In this document: in pieces, positions 15,295 through 23,933 of the stretch | Numbering within the stretch: position 1 is the first letter of the stretch | How the letters are laid out: every line of letters starts with the position of its first letter | Assembly: GCA_963658695.1 (NCBI GenBank) | Contig: CAVKRN010000010.1 | Coordinates: forward strand, 1 to 53,671 | Source of the DNA: CAG-791 sp963658695 | Lineage (GTDB): Bacteria > Bacillota > Clostridia > Lachnospirales > Lachnospiraceae | DNA length: 53,671 nucleotides | Direction: 5' to 3' | Position numbers and translations under genes: made by a program | Notes under the pieces: model-generated | Databases searched by the model: none | Told to the model about the DNA's origin: nothing | The model's input: the letters and a program-made list of their open reading frames with translations, nothing else

Positions 15295-15609
15295 GTGAGA
15301 CGGTTGCACGGACATCTTTTCAACAGTCGTGAGCAATCTACCAATGCGCTGCTGTCGGTGCTGCTGGGCAGTATTTCTCTGCTGTCCTGCGGCACGATGA
15401 TCTATCTGGCATATAAAAACGGCGGCCAGGCGCAGCTGCGCTATGGCGGCGTGGTTTTTATATGTCTTTTTTTTGCACTGATCGGGATTATTCTGGGAAT
15501 CCTTTCCAGGAGAGAACCGGAGAAGATGTATCTCACGTCCTACATCGGAATTGTGCTGAACGGGCTGGTTTTGATGCTGGGGTTTGTCTTGATGTACCTG
15601 GGGTTATAG
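15295..15609 (+). CDS. Small membrane protein (DUF6142-like)
   Basis: 104 aa with three predicted transmembrane helices: about 20-38 (LLSVLLGSISLLSCGTMIYL), 50-69 and 82-102. The GTG start lies immediately after the pyrE stop codon and has TGGAG upstream, so translation is probably coupled to pyrE. The sequence resembles a small clostridial membrane-protein family of unknown function that I tentatively equate with DUF6142; that label should be confirmed. Position inside a nucleotide-synthesis operon could mean a housekeeping or transport-related role, but nothing in the sequence shows one. Confidence 0.75.
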   Translation: MRRLHGHLFNSREQSTNALLSVLLGSISLLSCGTMIYLAYKNGGQAQLRYGGVVFICLFFALIGIILGILSRREPEKMYLTSYIGIVLNGLVLMLGFVLMYLGL

Positions 15610-15642
15610 CGGAATTGGATTTAACGGAAAGGTAGGATAACA

Positions 15643-16152
15643 ATGGCTACAGTAGGAATTGTCATGGGTTCGGATTCGGACATGAGTGTTATGAGTAAGG
15701 CTGCGGAGGTGCTGGATCAGTTCGGCATCAGCTATGAGATGCATATCATTTCGGCACACAGAGAGCCCGACGTATTTTTTGATTGGGCAAAGGGCGCGGA
15801 AGCACGCGGCATCAAGGTCATCATTGCCGGTGCCGGTATGGCTGCACATCTTCCCGGAATGTGTGCCGCACTGTTTCCTATGCCGGTAATCGGCATTCCG
15901 ATGCATACCACATCGCTTGGCGGAAGGGATTCTCTGTACAGCATTGTTCAGATGCCCAGCGGCATTCCGGTTGCTACTGTGGCAATCGGCGGCGGCAAGA
16001 ATGCAGGAATTCTCGCAGCCAAGATTCTTGCCGTGTCGGATCCGGAGCTTCTTGCGCAGCTGAAGGCGTTTACGACTTCCATGGAGGAAGAGGTAAAGGC
16101 CAAGGATGCGCGGCTTCAGGAAATCGGCTATAAAGACTACGCTGCCAAATAA
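15643..16152 (+). CDS. purE: N5-carboxyaminoimidazole ribonucleotide mutase
   Basis: Class I PurE, interconverting N5-CAIR and CAIR in purine synthesis. The signature MGSDSD near the N-terminus binds the ribotide phosphate, and SAHREPD carries the catalytic His. The GAGMAAHLPGM and MPSGIPVATVAIGG segments are standard. 169 aa, usual length. ATG 15643 follows GGAAAGGTAGGA. No purK is in the window; class I PurE normally works with PurK, so purK may be elsewhere. Confidence 0.97.
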   Translation: MATVGIVMGSDSDMSVMSKAAEVLDQFGISYEMHIISAHREPDVFFDWAKGAEARGIKVIIAGAGMAAHLPGMCAALFPMPVIGIPMHTTSLGGRDSLYSIVQMPSGIPVATVAIGGGKNAGILAAKILAVSDPELLAQLKAFTTSMEEEVKAKDARLQEIGYKDYAAK

Positions 16153-16261
16153 TCCGGCTGTGTCTACGCATCGAGGCCTATTGCAGGGACCGGATGCGGT
16201 TGACAGATACCAACGTGTGAGCAACCAACAGTAAGAAACGTTCATGAAAAGGAGAATTCCG

Positions 16262-17347
16262 ATGGCACTTGATTATAAAACTTCCGGCGTTGATGTTGAG
16301 GCTGGCTACCAGTCTGTGGAGCTGATGAAGCAGTACGTGAAAAAGACCATGCGCCCGGAGGTCCTGGGCGGACTGGGCGGTTTTTCCGGAGCCTTTGATC
16401 TTTCGAAGATCAGCGGGATGAAGCATCCGGTACTGCTCTCCGGAACCGATGGCGTAGGAACCAAGCAAAAGCTGGCATTCCTGATGGACCGTCACGACAC
16501 GGTGGGAATTGACTGCGTTGCAATGTGCGTCAATGATGTTGCCTGTGCCGGCGGAGACCCGTTGTTTTTCCTGGATTACATTGCCTGCGGCAAGAACATT
16601 CCGGAGAAAATTGCAACCATCGTAAAGGGTGTTGCAGAGGGGTGCGTGCAGGCAGACAGTGCACTTCTGGGCGGCGAGACAGCCGAGCATCCGGGGCTGA
16701 TGCCGGATGAAGAGTACGATCTTGCCGGATTTTCGGTAGGTGTTGTGGAACGGGATGAGATGATCACGGGGCAGAGTATTGTTCCGGGCGATATGCTGAT
16801 CGGCATTGCATCCAGCGGCGTGCATTCCAATGGCTTTTCGCTGGTCCGCAAAATCTTCGAAATCGACCGGAAGGAAGTATTGGAAAAACGCTACGAGGAG
16901 CTTGGCGGTAAGATGCTGGGAGATGTTCTTCTGACACCCACCAGAATCTATGTACATGCTCTGAAGGCCATTCGCGAGGCAGGCGTTCGCGTAAAAGGAT
17001 GCAGCCATGTGACAGGCGGCGGCTTCTATGAGAACATTCCCCGCATGCTGCCGGACGGATGTGTGGCACAGATTCATAAGGACAGTTATCCGGTACCGGC
17101 TATTTTCCGTCTGATGCAGAAGACGGGGGATATTGATGAGCATGTGATGTACAACACCTTCAACATGGGGCTTGGCCTGGTGCTTGCCATTGATCCGGCG
17201 GACAAGGAAAAAGTGCTGGCTGCGGTAGAAACAACCGGAGATCACGGCTACGTTGTCGGAACGATTCTGGCGGCGGAGGATGCGACGTGCATCGAAGCCG
17301 GCGGCAATACCAAGAGCGAGAGCAGAAAGGGCGTTGAATTATGCTGA
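16262..17347 (+). CDS. purM: Phosphoribosylformylglycinamidine cyclo-ligase (AIR synthetase)
   Basis: ATP-dependent closure of FGAM to AIR, acting after PurL. The N-terminal YKTSGVDVEAGYQSVELMK and the LSGTDGVGTKQKLAF segments are hallmarks, with the GGETAEHPGLM block and SSGVHSNGFSLVRK. 361 aa. ATG 16262 has AAGGAG 9 nt upstream; ATG 16244 would place that site within the gene. The stop overlaps purN by 7 nt. Confidence 0.97.
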   Translation: MALDYKTSGVDVEAGYQSVELMKQYVKKTMRPEVLGGLGGFSGAFDLSKISGMKHPVLLSGTDGVGTKQKLAFLMDRHDTVGIDCVAMCVNDVACAGGDPLFFLDYIACGKNIPEKIATIVKGVAEGCVQADSALLGGETAEHPGLMPDEEYDLAGFSVGVVERDEMITGQSIVPGDMLIGIASSGVHSNGFSLVRKIFEIDRKEVLEKRYEELGGKMLGDVLLTPTRIYVHALKAIREAGVRVKGCSHVTGGGFYENIPRMLPDGCVAQIHKDSYPVPAIFRLMQKTGDIDEHVMYNTFNMGLGLVLAIDPADKEKVLAAVETTGDHGYVVGTILAAEDATCIEAGGNTKSESRKGVELC

Positions 17348-17967
17348 AGATCGCAGTGCTTGTCTCCGGCGGCGGGACCAATCTTCAGGCAATCATTGAC
17401 CGCATTGCGGACGGAACGGTGCAGAACGCAAGGATCGTCCGCGTGATCTCGAATAATCCGGGCGTGTATGCACTGGAACGGGCCCGAAAGGCCGGAATTC
17501 CGGCGGTAGTTCTGTCGCCGAAGACGTACGCGACGCGGGAGGAATTTCACGATGCACTCCTTGCTGCACTGGAGGAGTCGGAAGCAGATCTTGTTGTTTT
17601 GGCAGGATTTCTGGTGGCAATTCCGCTGCAGGTGGTTCGGGCCTATGCCGGAAAAATCATCAACATTCATCCGGCACTGATCCCTTCGTTTTGCGGAAAG
17701 GGCTACTACGGCCTGCATGTGCATGAGGCTGTTCTTGCTCGCGGCGTAAAGGTGACGGGAGCGACGGTACACTTTGTGGACGAAGACCTTGATCATGGTC
17801 AGATTATTCTGCAGAAAGCGGTGGACATTCCGGATGGAATTACTGCCGAGGCGCTTCAGAAGAAGGTGATGGAAGAGGCTGAATGGGTGATTCTTCCGAA
17901 GGCCATTGATCTGATTGCCCGGGGTAAGGTACAGATTGCGGGCGGCGTGACACATATTCTGCCCTGA
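17341..17967 (+). CDS. purN: Phosphoribosylglycinamide formyltransferase
   Basis: Transfers a formyl group from 10-formyl-THF to GAR. The N-terminal LVSGGGTNLQAII binds the phosphate, the catalytic Asn/His are in INIHPALIPSF, and the catalytic Asp is in VDEDLDHGQI. 208 aa, typical of PurN. It overlaps purM by 7 nt and is followed by purD after 27 nt, so purMND are translated from one mRNA. Confidence 0.97.
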   Translation: MLKIAVLVSGGGTNLQAIIDRIADGTVQNARIVRVISNNPGVYALERARKAGIPAVVLSPKTYATREEFHDALLAALEESEADLVVLAGFLVAIPLQVVRAYAGKIINIHPALIPSFCGKGYYGLHVHEAVLARGVKVTGATVHFVDEDLDHGQIILQKAVDIPDGITAEALQKKVMEEAEWVILPKAIDLIARGKVQIAGGVTHILP

Positions 17968-17994
17968 AAAGACGGCAGAGAACAGGAGTACAAC

Positions 17995-19266
17995 ATGAGA
18001 GTATTGCTGGTAGGCGGCGGCGGAAGAGAGCATGCGATTGCGACGGCAATTGTAAAGTCCGAGCGCGTGGAGAAGTTGTATTGTGCACCGGGAAATGCCG
18101 GAATTTCAGAAATCGCAGAATGTGTTCCCATCGGTGTGATGGATTTTGACGCGCTGATTTCCTTCGCCCGGAAGGAGTCCATTGATCTTACGGTCTGCAG
18201 TCAGGACGATCCGCTGTGTGCAGGTATCGTAGATGCCTTTGAGGCAGCAGGACTTCGGATTTTCGGAACCAGAAAGAACGCGGCTATTATCGAGGGCAGC
18301 AAGGCCTTTTCCAAGGATCTGATGAAAAAATACGGCATCCCCACGGCTGCCTATGAGACCTTTACGGATCCCGATGCAGCCATCGATTATCTGGCGCATG
18401 CGGACTATCCCATCGTGCTGAAGGCGGATGGCCTGGCACTGGGAAAGGGCGTTTTGATCTGCAACACCAAAGAAGAGGCGCAGGAGGGTGTCCGCACGAT
18501 TATGCTGGACAAGAAATTCGGCGCGGCAGGAAACGAGCTGGTCATTGAAGAATTTATGACAGGTAGGGAGGTTTCCGCATTGGCATTTGTGGACGGAACC
18601 CATTACAGCCTGATGACATCCTCTCAGGATCATAAGCGTGCACTGGATGGAGACCGGGGGCTAAATACCGGCGGTATGGGAACCTTTTCTCCCAGTCCGT
18701 TTTTCACACCGGACATTGAAAAACAGTGCCGGGAGACCATTTTCCAGCCGACTGTGGATGCGATGCGCAAGGAAGGCCGGGAATTTAAGGGCGTATTGTA
18801 TTTTGGCCTGATGCTGACATCCGCCGGACCGAAGGTGGTGGAGTATAATACCCGTTTCGGAGATCCGGAGACGCAGGTGGTGTTGCCTCGAATGGAAACC
18901 GATATCATTGATGTGTTTGAGGCATGCATGGACGGCACTCTGGACCGGCTGGAATTGAAGTTTGCAGACAATGCAGCGGTTTGCGTGGTTCTTGCAAGCG
19001 GCGGCTACCCGGAAGCCTATGAGAAGGGCAAAAAGATCGAGGGTCTTGACCGGCTTCGCAAGGAAAAAGACGTGTACTGCTTCCATGCCGGTACGAAAAA
19101 GGATGCAGACGGGAATGTTGTAACAAGCGGCGGACGTGTTCTTGGCGTGACGGCGCTTGCCGGGACATTGCAGGAGGCAAGAGCCAGAGCGTATGAGGCG
19201 GTGCAGCTGGTCACCTTTGAGAAGGCTTACTATCGTCATGACATCGGCAAGGCCATTGATGAATGA
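17995..19266 (+). CDS. purD: Phosphoribosylamine-glycine ligase
   Basis: ATP-grasp enzyme forming GAR from phosphoribosylamine and glycine. N-terminal VLLVGGGGREHAIA, ATP-grasp lysine loops (IVLKADGLALGKGV), GGMGTFSPSPF and the metal-binding EYNTRFGDPETQ motif are all present. 423 aa. ATG 17995 is preceded by ACAGGAG. Last gene of the pyrF-to-purD series; purF, purC, purB and purH are not in the window. Confidence 0.97.
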   Translation: MRVLLVGGGGREHAIATAIVKSERVEKLYCAPGNAGISEIAECVPIGVMDFDALISFARKESIDLTVCSQDDPLCAGIVDAFEAAGLRIFGTRKNAAIIEGSKAFSKDLMKKYGIPTAAYETFTDPDAAIDYLAHADYPIVLKADGLALGKGVLICNTKEEAQEGVRTIMLDKKFGAAGNELVIEEFMTGREVSALAFVDGTHYSLMTSSQDHKRALDGDRGLNTGGMGTFSPSPFFTPDIEKQCRETIFQPTVDAMRKEGREFKGVLYFGLMLTSAGPKVVEYNTRFGDPETQVVLPRMETDIIDVFEACMDGTLDRLELKFADNAAVCVVLASGGYPEAYEKGKKIEGLDRLRKEKDVYCFHAGTKKDADGNVVTSGGRVLGVTALAGTLQEARARAYEAVQLVTFEKAYYRHDIGKAIDE

Positions 19267-19304
19267 TTTTCGGGCGTTTGTACAGTGGCGATTTCTGTAA
19301 TGAT

Positions 19305-19334
19305 TTGGTAACATTTCACAGGAAAAGGTATTTT
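19305..19334 (+). promoter_or_regulatory. Possible promoter for the SH3/TM protein gene
   Basis: TTGGTA (19305-19310), 18-bp spacer, TATTTT (19329-19334) in the 260-bp gap after purD. Match to consensus is only fair. The rest of the gap (19335-19526) would form a long leader; no known riboswitch was recognised in it. Confidence 0.3.
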
Positions 19335-19526
19335 TTCTTTAGAAGCTGTGCTATCCTTGTATCACCTTTGGCTTGTAGAGCTGAGATAAAAACGAGGGGT
19401 AGCAGGCTGTTTGTTCCTGAGCAAAGCAAATGGCCTTGGCGAGGATGTCGCGTGAGCAGATACTGTTTGGCTGTGTCTGGTACTGGCGATTTATGTGGTA
19501 CGTTGTGCTCAGAAATGAGGATTATC

Positions 19527-20795
19527 ATGCGTTCAAGATTCAATCGAATTCGCACCATGGCAGGAACCATTGCTGTGGCTGCAGCGGTGACCTTTGCGCT
19601 TCCGGCAGCAGGAACTGCTGTATGGGCGGCAACAGGAACCGTAACAGGAAGTGACATTAATGTAAGAAGTGAGGCGAGCTCTGATTCCAGTCAGGTGGGA
19701 ACGGTCACAACCGGTGATGTTGTCACCGTTGGGGAGACTGCAACGGACTCCTCGGGAGCAACCTGGTATCAGGTGACGCTGAGCAACGGAACCACCGGAT
19801 ATGTTAGAGGTGATTTCCTTACGGTGGATGAGTCATCGGATGAGCAGACGGACGGGGCAACGGATGGTTCTTCGGACGATGCGTCGGCGGATGCTTCCGC
19901 AGAGGCAACGGACGCAGGCACAGATACTGCCGCAGCGGAGGCGACCGCTGCAGCGGAGCAGGATACCGGCGGATATCAGGTCGTGCTGGCACCCGATGAA
20001 AATGGAACGGACACCTATTATCTGTACGACAATAATGCCGGGCAGAGAATGAAGATTTCAGATATCGATAAGCTTCAGGACGATGTTACGACAGCAAACG
20101 AGCAGGCGGCTTCGGTGAAGAAGACCTACACGGTTCTGGTCATTGTTCTGGCTGCAGCTGCTGCGATTCTTCTTGTGGGTTGCATCGTTCTGTTCCTCAA
20201 GCTGCGCGATGCACTGGCAAACGGACGCAGAGAGCGTGATCTGACCATGGAGCGCAGAGATCAGAGAAGAAACGATCATCGCGCCGACAGCGTAGAGTCC
20301 TTGAGAAGGCCCAGAGAGCAGGCATCTCGCAGCGGACGCGGACGTGACGATGCATATGCTTCGGTGAATACAAGACGAGTGGAAAGAGACGGCGCAGGCA
20401 GAGACAGAGATGTCAGAAGAGCACCGGCAGCGGACAGACGTCCTGTCAGACCTGCTGCGCAGCAGGAGGGATATGCAACCCGTCCGGCAGCTCGTCCTGC
20501 AGCACCGGCAAGAGATGCAGAAGGGCGTCCGGCTCGCCCGGCAGCACGCCCTGCGAATAATGATGCGCCTGTCAGACATGCAGCAGAGCCTTCCCGTTCC
20601 GCAGCAGAGGGCAACGCACCGGTAAGACGCACAGCTCGCCCTGCAGCATCGGCAGGAAATGGAGAGAGCCGCACGGCGCGTCCTGCAGCGGAGGCTTCCG
20701 GCAGACGCACTGCAGAGACCGCTCGTCCCGCTGCCAAGAATTTTGCAGATGACGATTTCGACTATGATTTCCTGAAGCTGGATGATGCGGATTAA
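19527..20795 (+). CDS. Membrane protein with extracellular SH3 domain and disordered Arg/Pro/Ala cytoplasmic tail
   Basis: 422 aa. A signal-like N-terminus with possible cleavage after AVWA (residue 34) is followed by a bacterial SH3 domain (about 37-100; GSDINVRSEAS...GYVRGDFL), an acidic Asp/Ala/Ser linker, a transmembrane helix at about 201-225 and a long basic tail. The tail begins with many Arg/Asp and becomes RPAARPA-type repeats, ending in a short acidic stretch (DDDFDYDFLKLDDAD). SH3b domains bind peptidoglycan or proteins outside; the tail is probably disordered inside the cell. ATG 19527 follows TGAGG by 6 nt; the long upstream open frame has no start with a ribosome binding site. 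Function inferred only: linking the wall to an internal partner. Confidence 0.85.
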   Translation: MRSRFNRIRTMAGTIAVAAAVTFALPAAGTAVWAATGTVTGSDINVRSEASSDSSQVGTVTTGDVVTVGETATDSSGATWYQVTLSNGTTGYVRGDFLTVDESSDEQTDGATDGSSDDASADASAEATDAGTDTAAAEATAAAEQDTGGYQVVLAPDENGTDTYYLYDNNAGQRMKISDIDKLQDDVTTANEQAASVKKTYTVLVIVLAAAAAILLVGCIVLFLKLRDALANGRRERDLTMERRDQRRNDHRADSVESLRRPREQASRSGRGRDDAYASVNTRRVERDGAGRDRDVRRAPAADRRPVRPAAQQEGYATRPAARPAAPARDAEGRPARPAARPANNDAPVRHAAEPSRSAAEGNAPVRRTARPAASAGNGESRTARPAAEASGRRTAETARPAAKNFADDDFDYDFLKLDDAD

Positions 20796-20842
20796 GGCGT
20801 AATTTCTGAACAGATACAAACAGAACAATTAAAGTGTGATGG

Positions 20843-20889
20843 TTGCTGAAGGGTGCCGTGTGTTATATAATGCGTAACACACGGCACCC
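20843..20889 (+). promoter_or_regulatory. Promoter with perfect 15-bp operator palindrome (gntR-clpC-radA)
   Basis: TTGCTG (20843-20848), a 17-bp spacer and TATAAT (20866-20871) form a near-consensus promoter. The inverted repeat GGGTGCCGTGTGTTA (20851-20865) / TAACACACGGCACCC (20875-20889) is perfect over 15 bp and brackets the -10 box. A repressor bound here would block transcription; the GntR protein encoded 41 nt downstream is the obvious candidate. Confidence 0.85.
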
Positions 20890-20929
20890 GACGTTTATTC
20901 GGGTGACGGTGAAAGAGAAAGGACGGACG

Positions 20930-21343
20930 ATGGATATGCTGATAGAAATTGATTTCAGCAGTGATGAGGCAATCTACCATCAGCTGTGCAGCCAGATTAT
21001 TCTGGGAATTGCAACCTCCAGATATACAGAGGGACAGGTGCTGCCGTCGGTGCGGCAGCTGGCCGACGAAATCGGCATCAATATGCACACGGTGAATAAG
21101 GCCTATTCCGTGCTCAAGCAGGAGGGGTTTGTAAAGGTTGATCGCCGGAAAGGCGCGGTGATTGCTGTAGACTCCAACAAGAAGCGTGCGATCGAGGCAG
21201 TCCGCTCGAAGCTGAGTGAGGCAGTAGCGGAGGCGCTGTGCCGCGGTCTTTCAAGAGAAGAGCTGCACAATCTGGTGGATGAGGTGTTTGACGAGTACGA
21301 GTCCTGGATTGCGGCGGCTGCAGAAGAGGATGAAGAAGAGTAG
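20930..21343 (+). CDS. GntR-family transcriptional regulator, YtrA-type
   Basis: 137 aa. An N-terminal winged helix (DEAIYHQLCSQIILGIATSR, LPSVRQLADEIGINMHTVNK, AYSVLKQEGFVKVDRRKGA) is followed by a short helical C-terminal part without an effector domain, as in the YtrA subfamily. The C-terminus is very acidic (AAAEEDEEE). ATG 20930 follows GAAAGGACGG; ATG 20843 overlaps the promoter and is rejected. A strong palindrome lies on its -10 box, implying autorepression. It directly precedes clpC (44 nt), the position of ctsR in Bacilli, so it may control clpC. Signal unknown. Confidence 0.92.
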   Translation: MDMLIEIDFSSDEAIYHQLCSQIILGIATSRYTEGQVLPSVRQLADEIGINMHTVNKAYSVLKQEGFVKVDRRKGAVIAVDSNKKRAIEAVRSKLSEAVAEALCRGLSREELHNLVDEVFDEYESWIAAAAEEDEEE

Positions 21344-21387
21344 AGGAGTAGTGATTCAGCCTGTAGATTACAGGCAGGAGGATATGT

Positions 21388-23859
21388 ATGGGCATTCCCT
21401 ATACAAAAAATGCAGAAGAGGTGCTGCGTCTTGCAAAAGAGGCGGCGGTTGAAATGGGCAGCAGCTATGTCGGGACAGAGCATCTGCTCCTGGGACTCAT
21501 CCGGGAGCCGGAGGGCGTTGCCTCACAGGTGCTGAAGATCAATGAAATTACGGAGGAGAGGTTGCATGACCTTCTGGAGACTCTTCGCCCGGAAAAGGGA
21601 AGGACGGCGGTGCTGGATCGGGACGGTTTCTCGCCGAGGCTTCAGGATCTTTTGGATGGGGCAAGGGAGCTGGCAGAAGAGGAGTACCATGCTAAGGAAA
21701 TCGGAACGGAATATCTTTTGATGGCTATTATTCTGGAGCGGCAGAATGTAGCGGTGAAGCTGATGGAGGCAGCCGGAGCCAACATTTCCAAGATCTATTT
21801 TGAGGTGCTGGCTGCGATGGGGGTCAATCTGCAGGAACATCGTCATGATCTGCAGCAGGAAGTCCCCGGGATGGCACAGGATCGCGACCGCGCATCCGCC
21901 GGTATGCTGGAGCAATACAGCCGTGATCTTACGGCACTGGCAGAAAACGGCAAGCTGGATCCTGTAGTGGGAAGAGAGCAGGAAATGCAGCGTGTGATCC
22001 AGATCCTTTCCCGCAGGATGAAGAATAATCCGTGCCTGATCGGAGAGCCGGGAGTTGGCAAGACGGCAATTGTCGAGGGACTGGCCCAGAGAATCACAGA
22101 GGGAAATGTGCCGGATTCAGTACGAGGAAAGCGCCTCCTGACGCTGGATTTGTCCGGAATGGTGGCCGGATCGAAATACCGCGGCGAGTTTGAGGAGCGA
22201 ATCAAAACCGTGATTGAAGAGGTGACGGATCGAGGGGATGTCATTCTCTTTGTGGATGAGGTGCATACGCTGATCGGAGCCGGTGCGGCAGAGGGCTCCA
22301 TTGATGCCTCCAACATCTTAAAGCCGGCTCTTGCCCGGGGAGAAATTCAGCTGATTGGTGCAACGACCATCACAGAGTATCACAAATACGTGGAAAGGGA
22401 CGCGGCTCTGGAGCGCAGATTTCAGCCGGTAACGGTGGAGGAGCCCACAGAAGAGGAAACCATTGCTATTTTGCAGGGAGTGATTCCCGGCTATGAAAAG
22501 CACCATGGCGTATCGGTGAGTGCGGAGGCAATGAAGGAGGCTGTTCGCTTGTCGCAGCGATACATCAATGACAGAAATCTGCCGGATAAGGCGATTGATG
22601 TCATTGATGAAGCGTGTGCTGCGGTTCGCCTGAAGGCTCCGACCAAGAAAAAGGATCCGGTGGAGCAGCTGGAGAAGAAGCTGGCGCAGGCAGACGAGAA
22701 GCTGGCAATAGCAGTTGCGTCCGGAAATGTTCGAAGCGCCAAAAGTGCCCGTAAAAAATACGAGGCCCTTCGTGCGGAGTACGATGCACTTCTGGAGCCG
22801 TCCGACCGGCAGGAAGAGGATGCCGGGCAGCCAGTGGTGACGCCGGAGGATGTGGCAGGCGTGATTTCTGTCTGGTCCAAGGTGCCGGTAAAACGGCTGA
22901 CGGAACGGGAAAGCGTGCGTCTGCTTCGCTTGGAGGATGTACTGCACAAGCGGGTAATCGGACAGTCGGATGCGGTGACAGCGGTTGCCAAGGCTATACG
23001 AAGAGGGCGAGTAGGATTGCAGGATCCGCACCGACCCATCGGCTCCTTCCTGTTCTTAGGACCGACCGGTGTTGGCAAAACGGAGCTTGCAAAGGCACTG
23101 GCGGAGGCTGTCTTTGGCGAAGAAAAGAACATGATCCGCGTGGACATGTCGGAGTACATGGAGCAGTATGCGGTTTCGAAGATGATCGGTTCGGCGCCGG
23201 GGTATGTTGGCTATGACGAGGGCGGACAGCTTACGGATAAGGTTCGCAAGAATCCGTACTCGGTGGTGCTGTTCGATGAGATTGAAAAAGCCAATCCGGA
23301 TGTATTCAATGTCCTTCTGCAGATCCTGGATGAGGGACACCTGACGGATTCCAAGGGACGCCGGGTGAGCTTCCGCAATACTATTATTATCATGACCTCC
23401 AACGTGGGGGCCAGGAACATCGTGGATGCGCGCACTATTGGCTTTTCCTCCAAGCCGACCAAGGAGCAGGAATATGAAAAGATGCAGGAAGGCGTGATGT
23501 CAGAGGTGCGGAAAATGTTCCGTCCGGAATTCATCAACCGCATTGACGGCATTGAAGTGTTCCATGCACTCAGCCATGAGGAGCTTCTGCAGGTGACAAC
23601 CCTTTTGTGCAATGAGCTTGCTGCAAGAGCCAAGGAGCAGATGGGACTTACGCTTCGCTTTACACCGGCGTTAAAGGAGCATATCACCAGCAAATATGCA
23701 GACCCGAAGATGGGAGCAAGGCCGCTGCGCCGAGCAATTCAGACGGTTATTGAGGATGAGCTGGCGATGCATCTTCTTGCAGAGGACTTTGCGGAGGGAG
23801 ATCGTGTGACGATTGGCTTCCGGAGTGACAAGGTAACCTTTGACAAGGGAAAACAGTAA
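21388..23859 (+). CDS. clpC: ATP-dependent Clp protease ATP-binding subunit ClpC
   Basis: Hsp100 unfoldase that feeds ClpP. The N-terminal Clp repeat domain (two motifs: SSYVGTEHLLLGLIREPEGV and KEIGTEYLLMAIILE) is followed by AAA+ domain 1 (GEPGVGKTAIVEGLA), a middle coiled region, and AAA+ domain 2 (GPTGVGKTELAKALAE) with Walker B VVLFDEIEKA. 823 aa, ClpC size. A perfect hairpin GCCTGTA-GAT-TACAGGC (21359-21375) abuts the AGGAGG site ahead of ATG 21388. No mcsA or mcsB is present, so the arginine-phosphorylation system that accompanies ClpC in Bacilli is not at this locus. Confidence 0.96.
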   Translation: MGIPYTKNAEEVLRLAKEAAVEMGSSYVGTEHLLLGLIREPEGVASQVLKINEITEERLHDLLETLRPEKGRTAVLDRDGFSPRLQDLLDGARELAEEEYHAKEIGTEYLLMAIILERQNVAVKLMEAAGANISKIYFEVLAAMGVNLQEHRHDLQQEVPGMAQDRDRASAGMLEQYSRDLTALAENGKLDPVVGREQEMQRVIQILSRRMKNNPCLIGEPGVGKTAIVEGLAQRITEGNVPDSVRGKRLLTLDLSGMVAGSKYRGEFEERIKTVIEEVTDRGDVILFVDEVHTLIGAGAAEGSIDASNILKPALARGEIQLIGATTITEYHKYVERDAALERRFQPVTVEEPTEEETIAILQGVIPGYEKHHGVSVSAEAMKEAVRLSQRYINDRNLPDKAIDVIDEACAAVRLKAPTKKKDPVEQLEKKLAQADEKLAIAVASGNVRSAKSARKKYEALRAEYDALLEPSDRQEEDAGQPVVTPEDVAGVISVWSKVPVKRLTERESVRLLRLEDVLHKRVIGQSDAVTAVAKAIRRGRVGLQDPHRPIGSFLFLGPTGVGKTELAKALAEAVFGEEKNMIRVDMSEYMEQYAVSKMIGSAPGYVGYDEGGQLTDKVRKNPYSVVLFDEIEKANPDVFNVLLQILDEGHLTDSKGRRVSFRNTIIIMTSNVGARNIVDARTIGFSSKPTKEQEYEKMQEGVMSEVRKMFRPEFINRIDGIEVFHALSHEELLQVTTLLCNELAARAKEQMGLTLRFTPALKEHITSKYADPKMGARPLRRAIQTVIEDELAMHLLAEDFAEGDRVTIGFRSDKVTFDKGKQ

Positions 23860-23876
23860 AAATAGGAGTAACGGTT

Positions 23877-23904
23877 CAGCACCCATCTCGATTTTCCTTC
23901 GATA
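23877..23904 (+). repeat. Fragment of intergenic repeat family 2
   Basis: The sequence CATCTCGATTTTCCTTCG between clpC and radA matches CATCTTGATTTTCCTTCG at 27605-27622 in the larger family 2 region, with a shared CAGCMCC lead-in. It appears to be a partial copy. Confidence 0.5.
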
Positions 23905-23933
23905 AACTTGATGTGGCTGGGAACAAAAACGGT

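Noticed and set aside
19335..19526. c-di-AMP (ydaO) riboswitch before the SH3 protein gene
   Set aside because: Considered because such proteins are often so controlled, but the conserved ydaO core could not be found.
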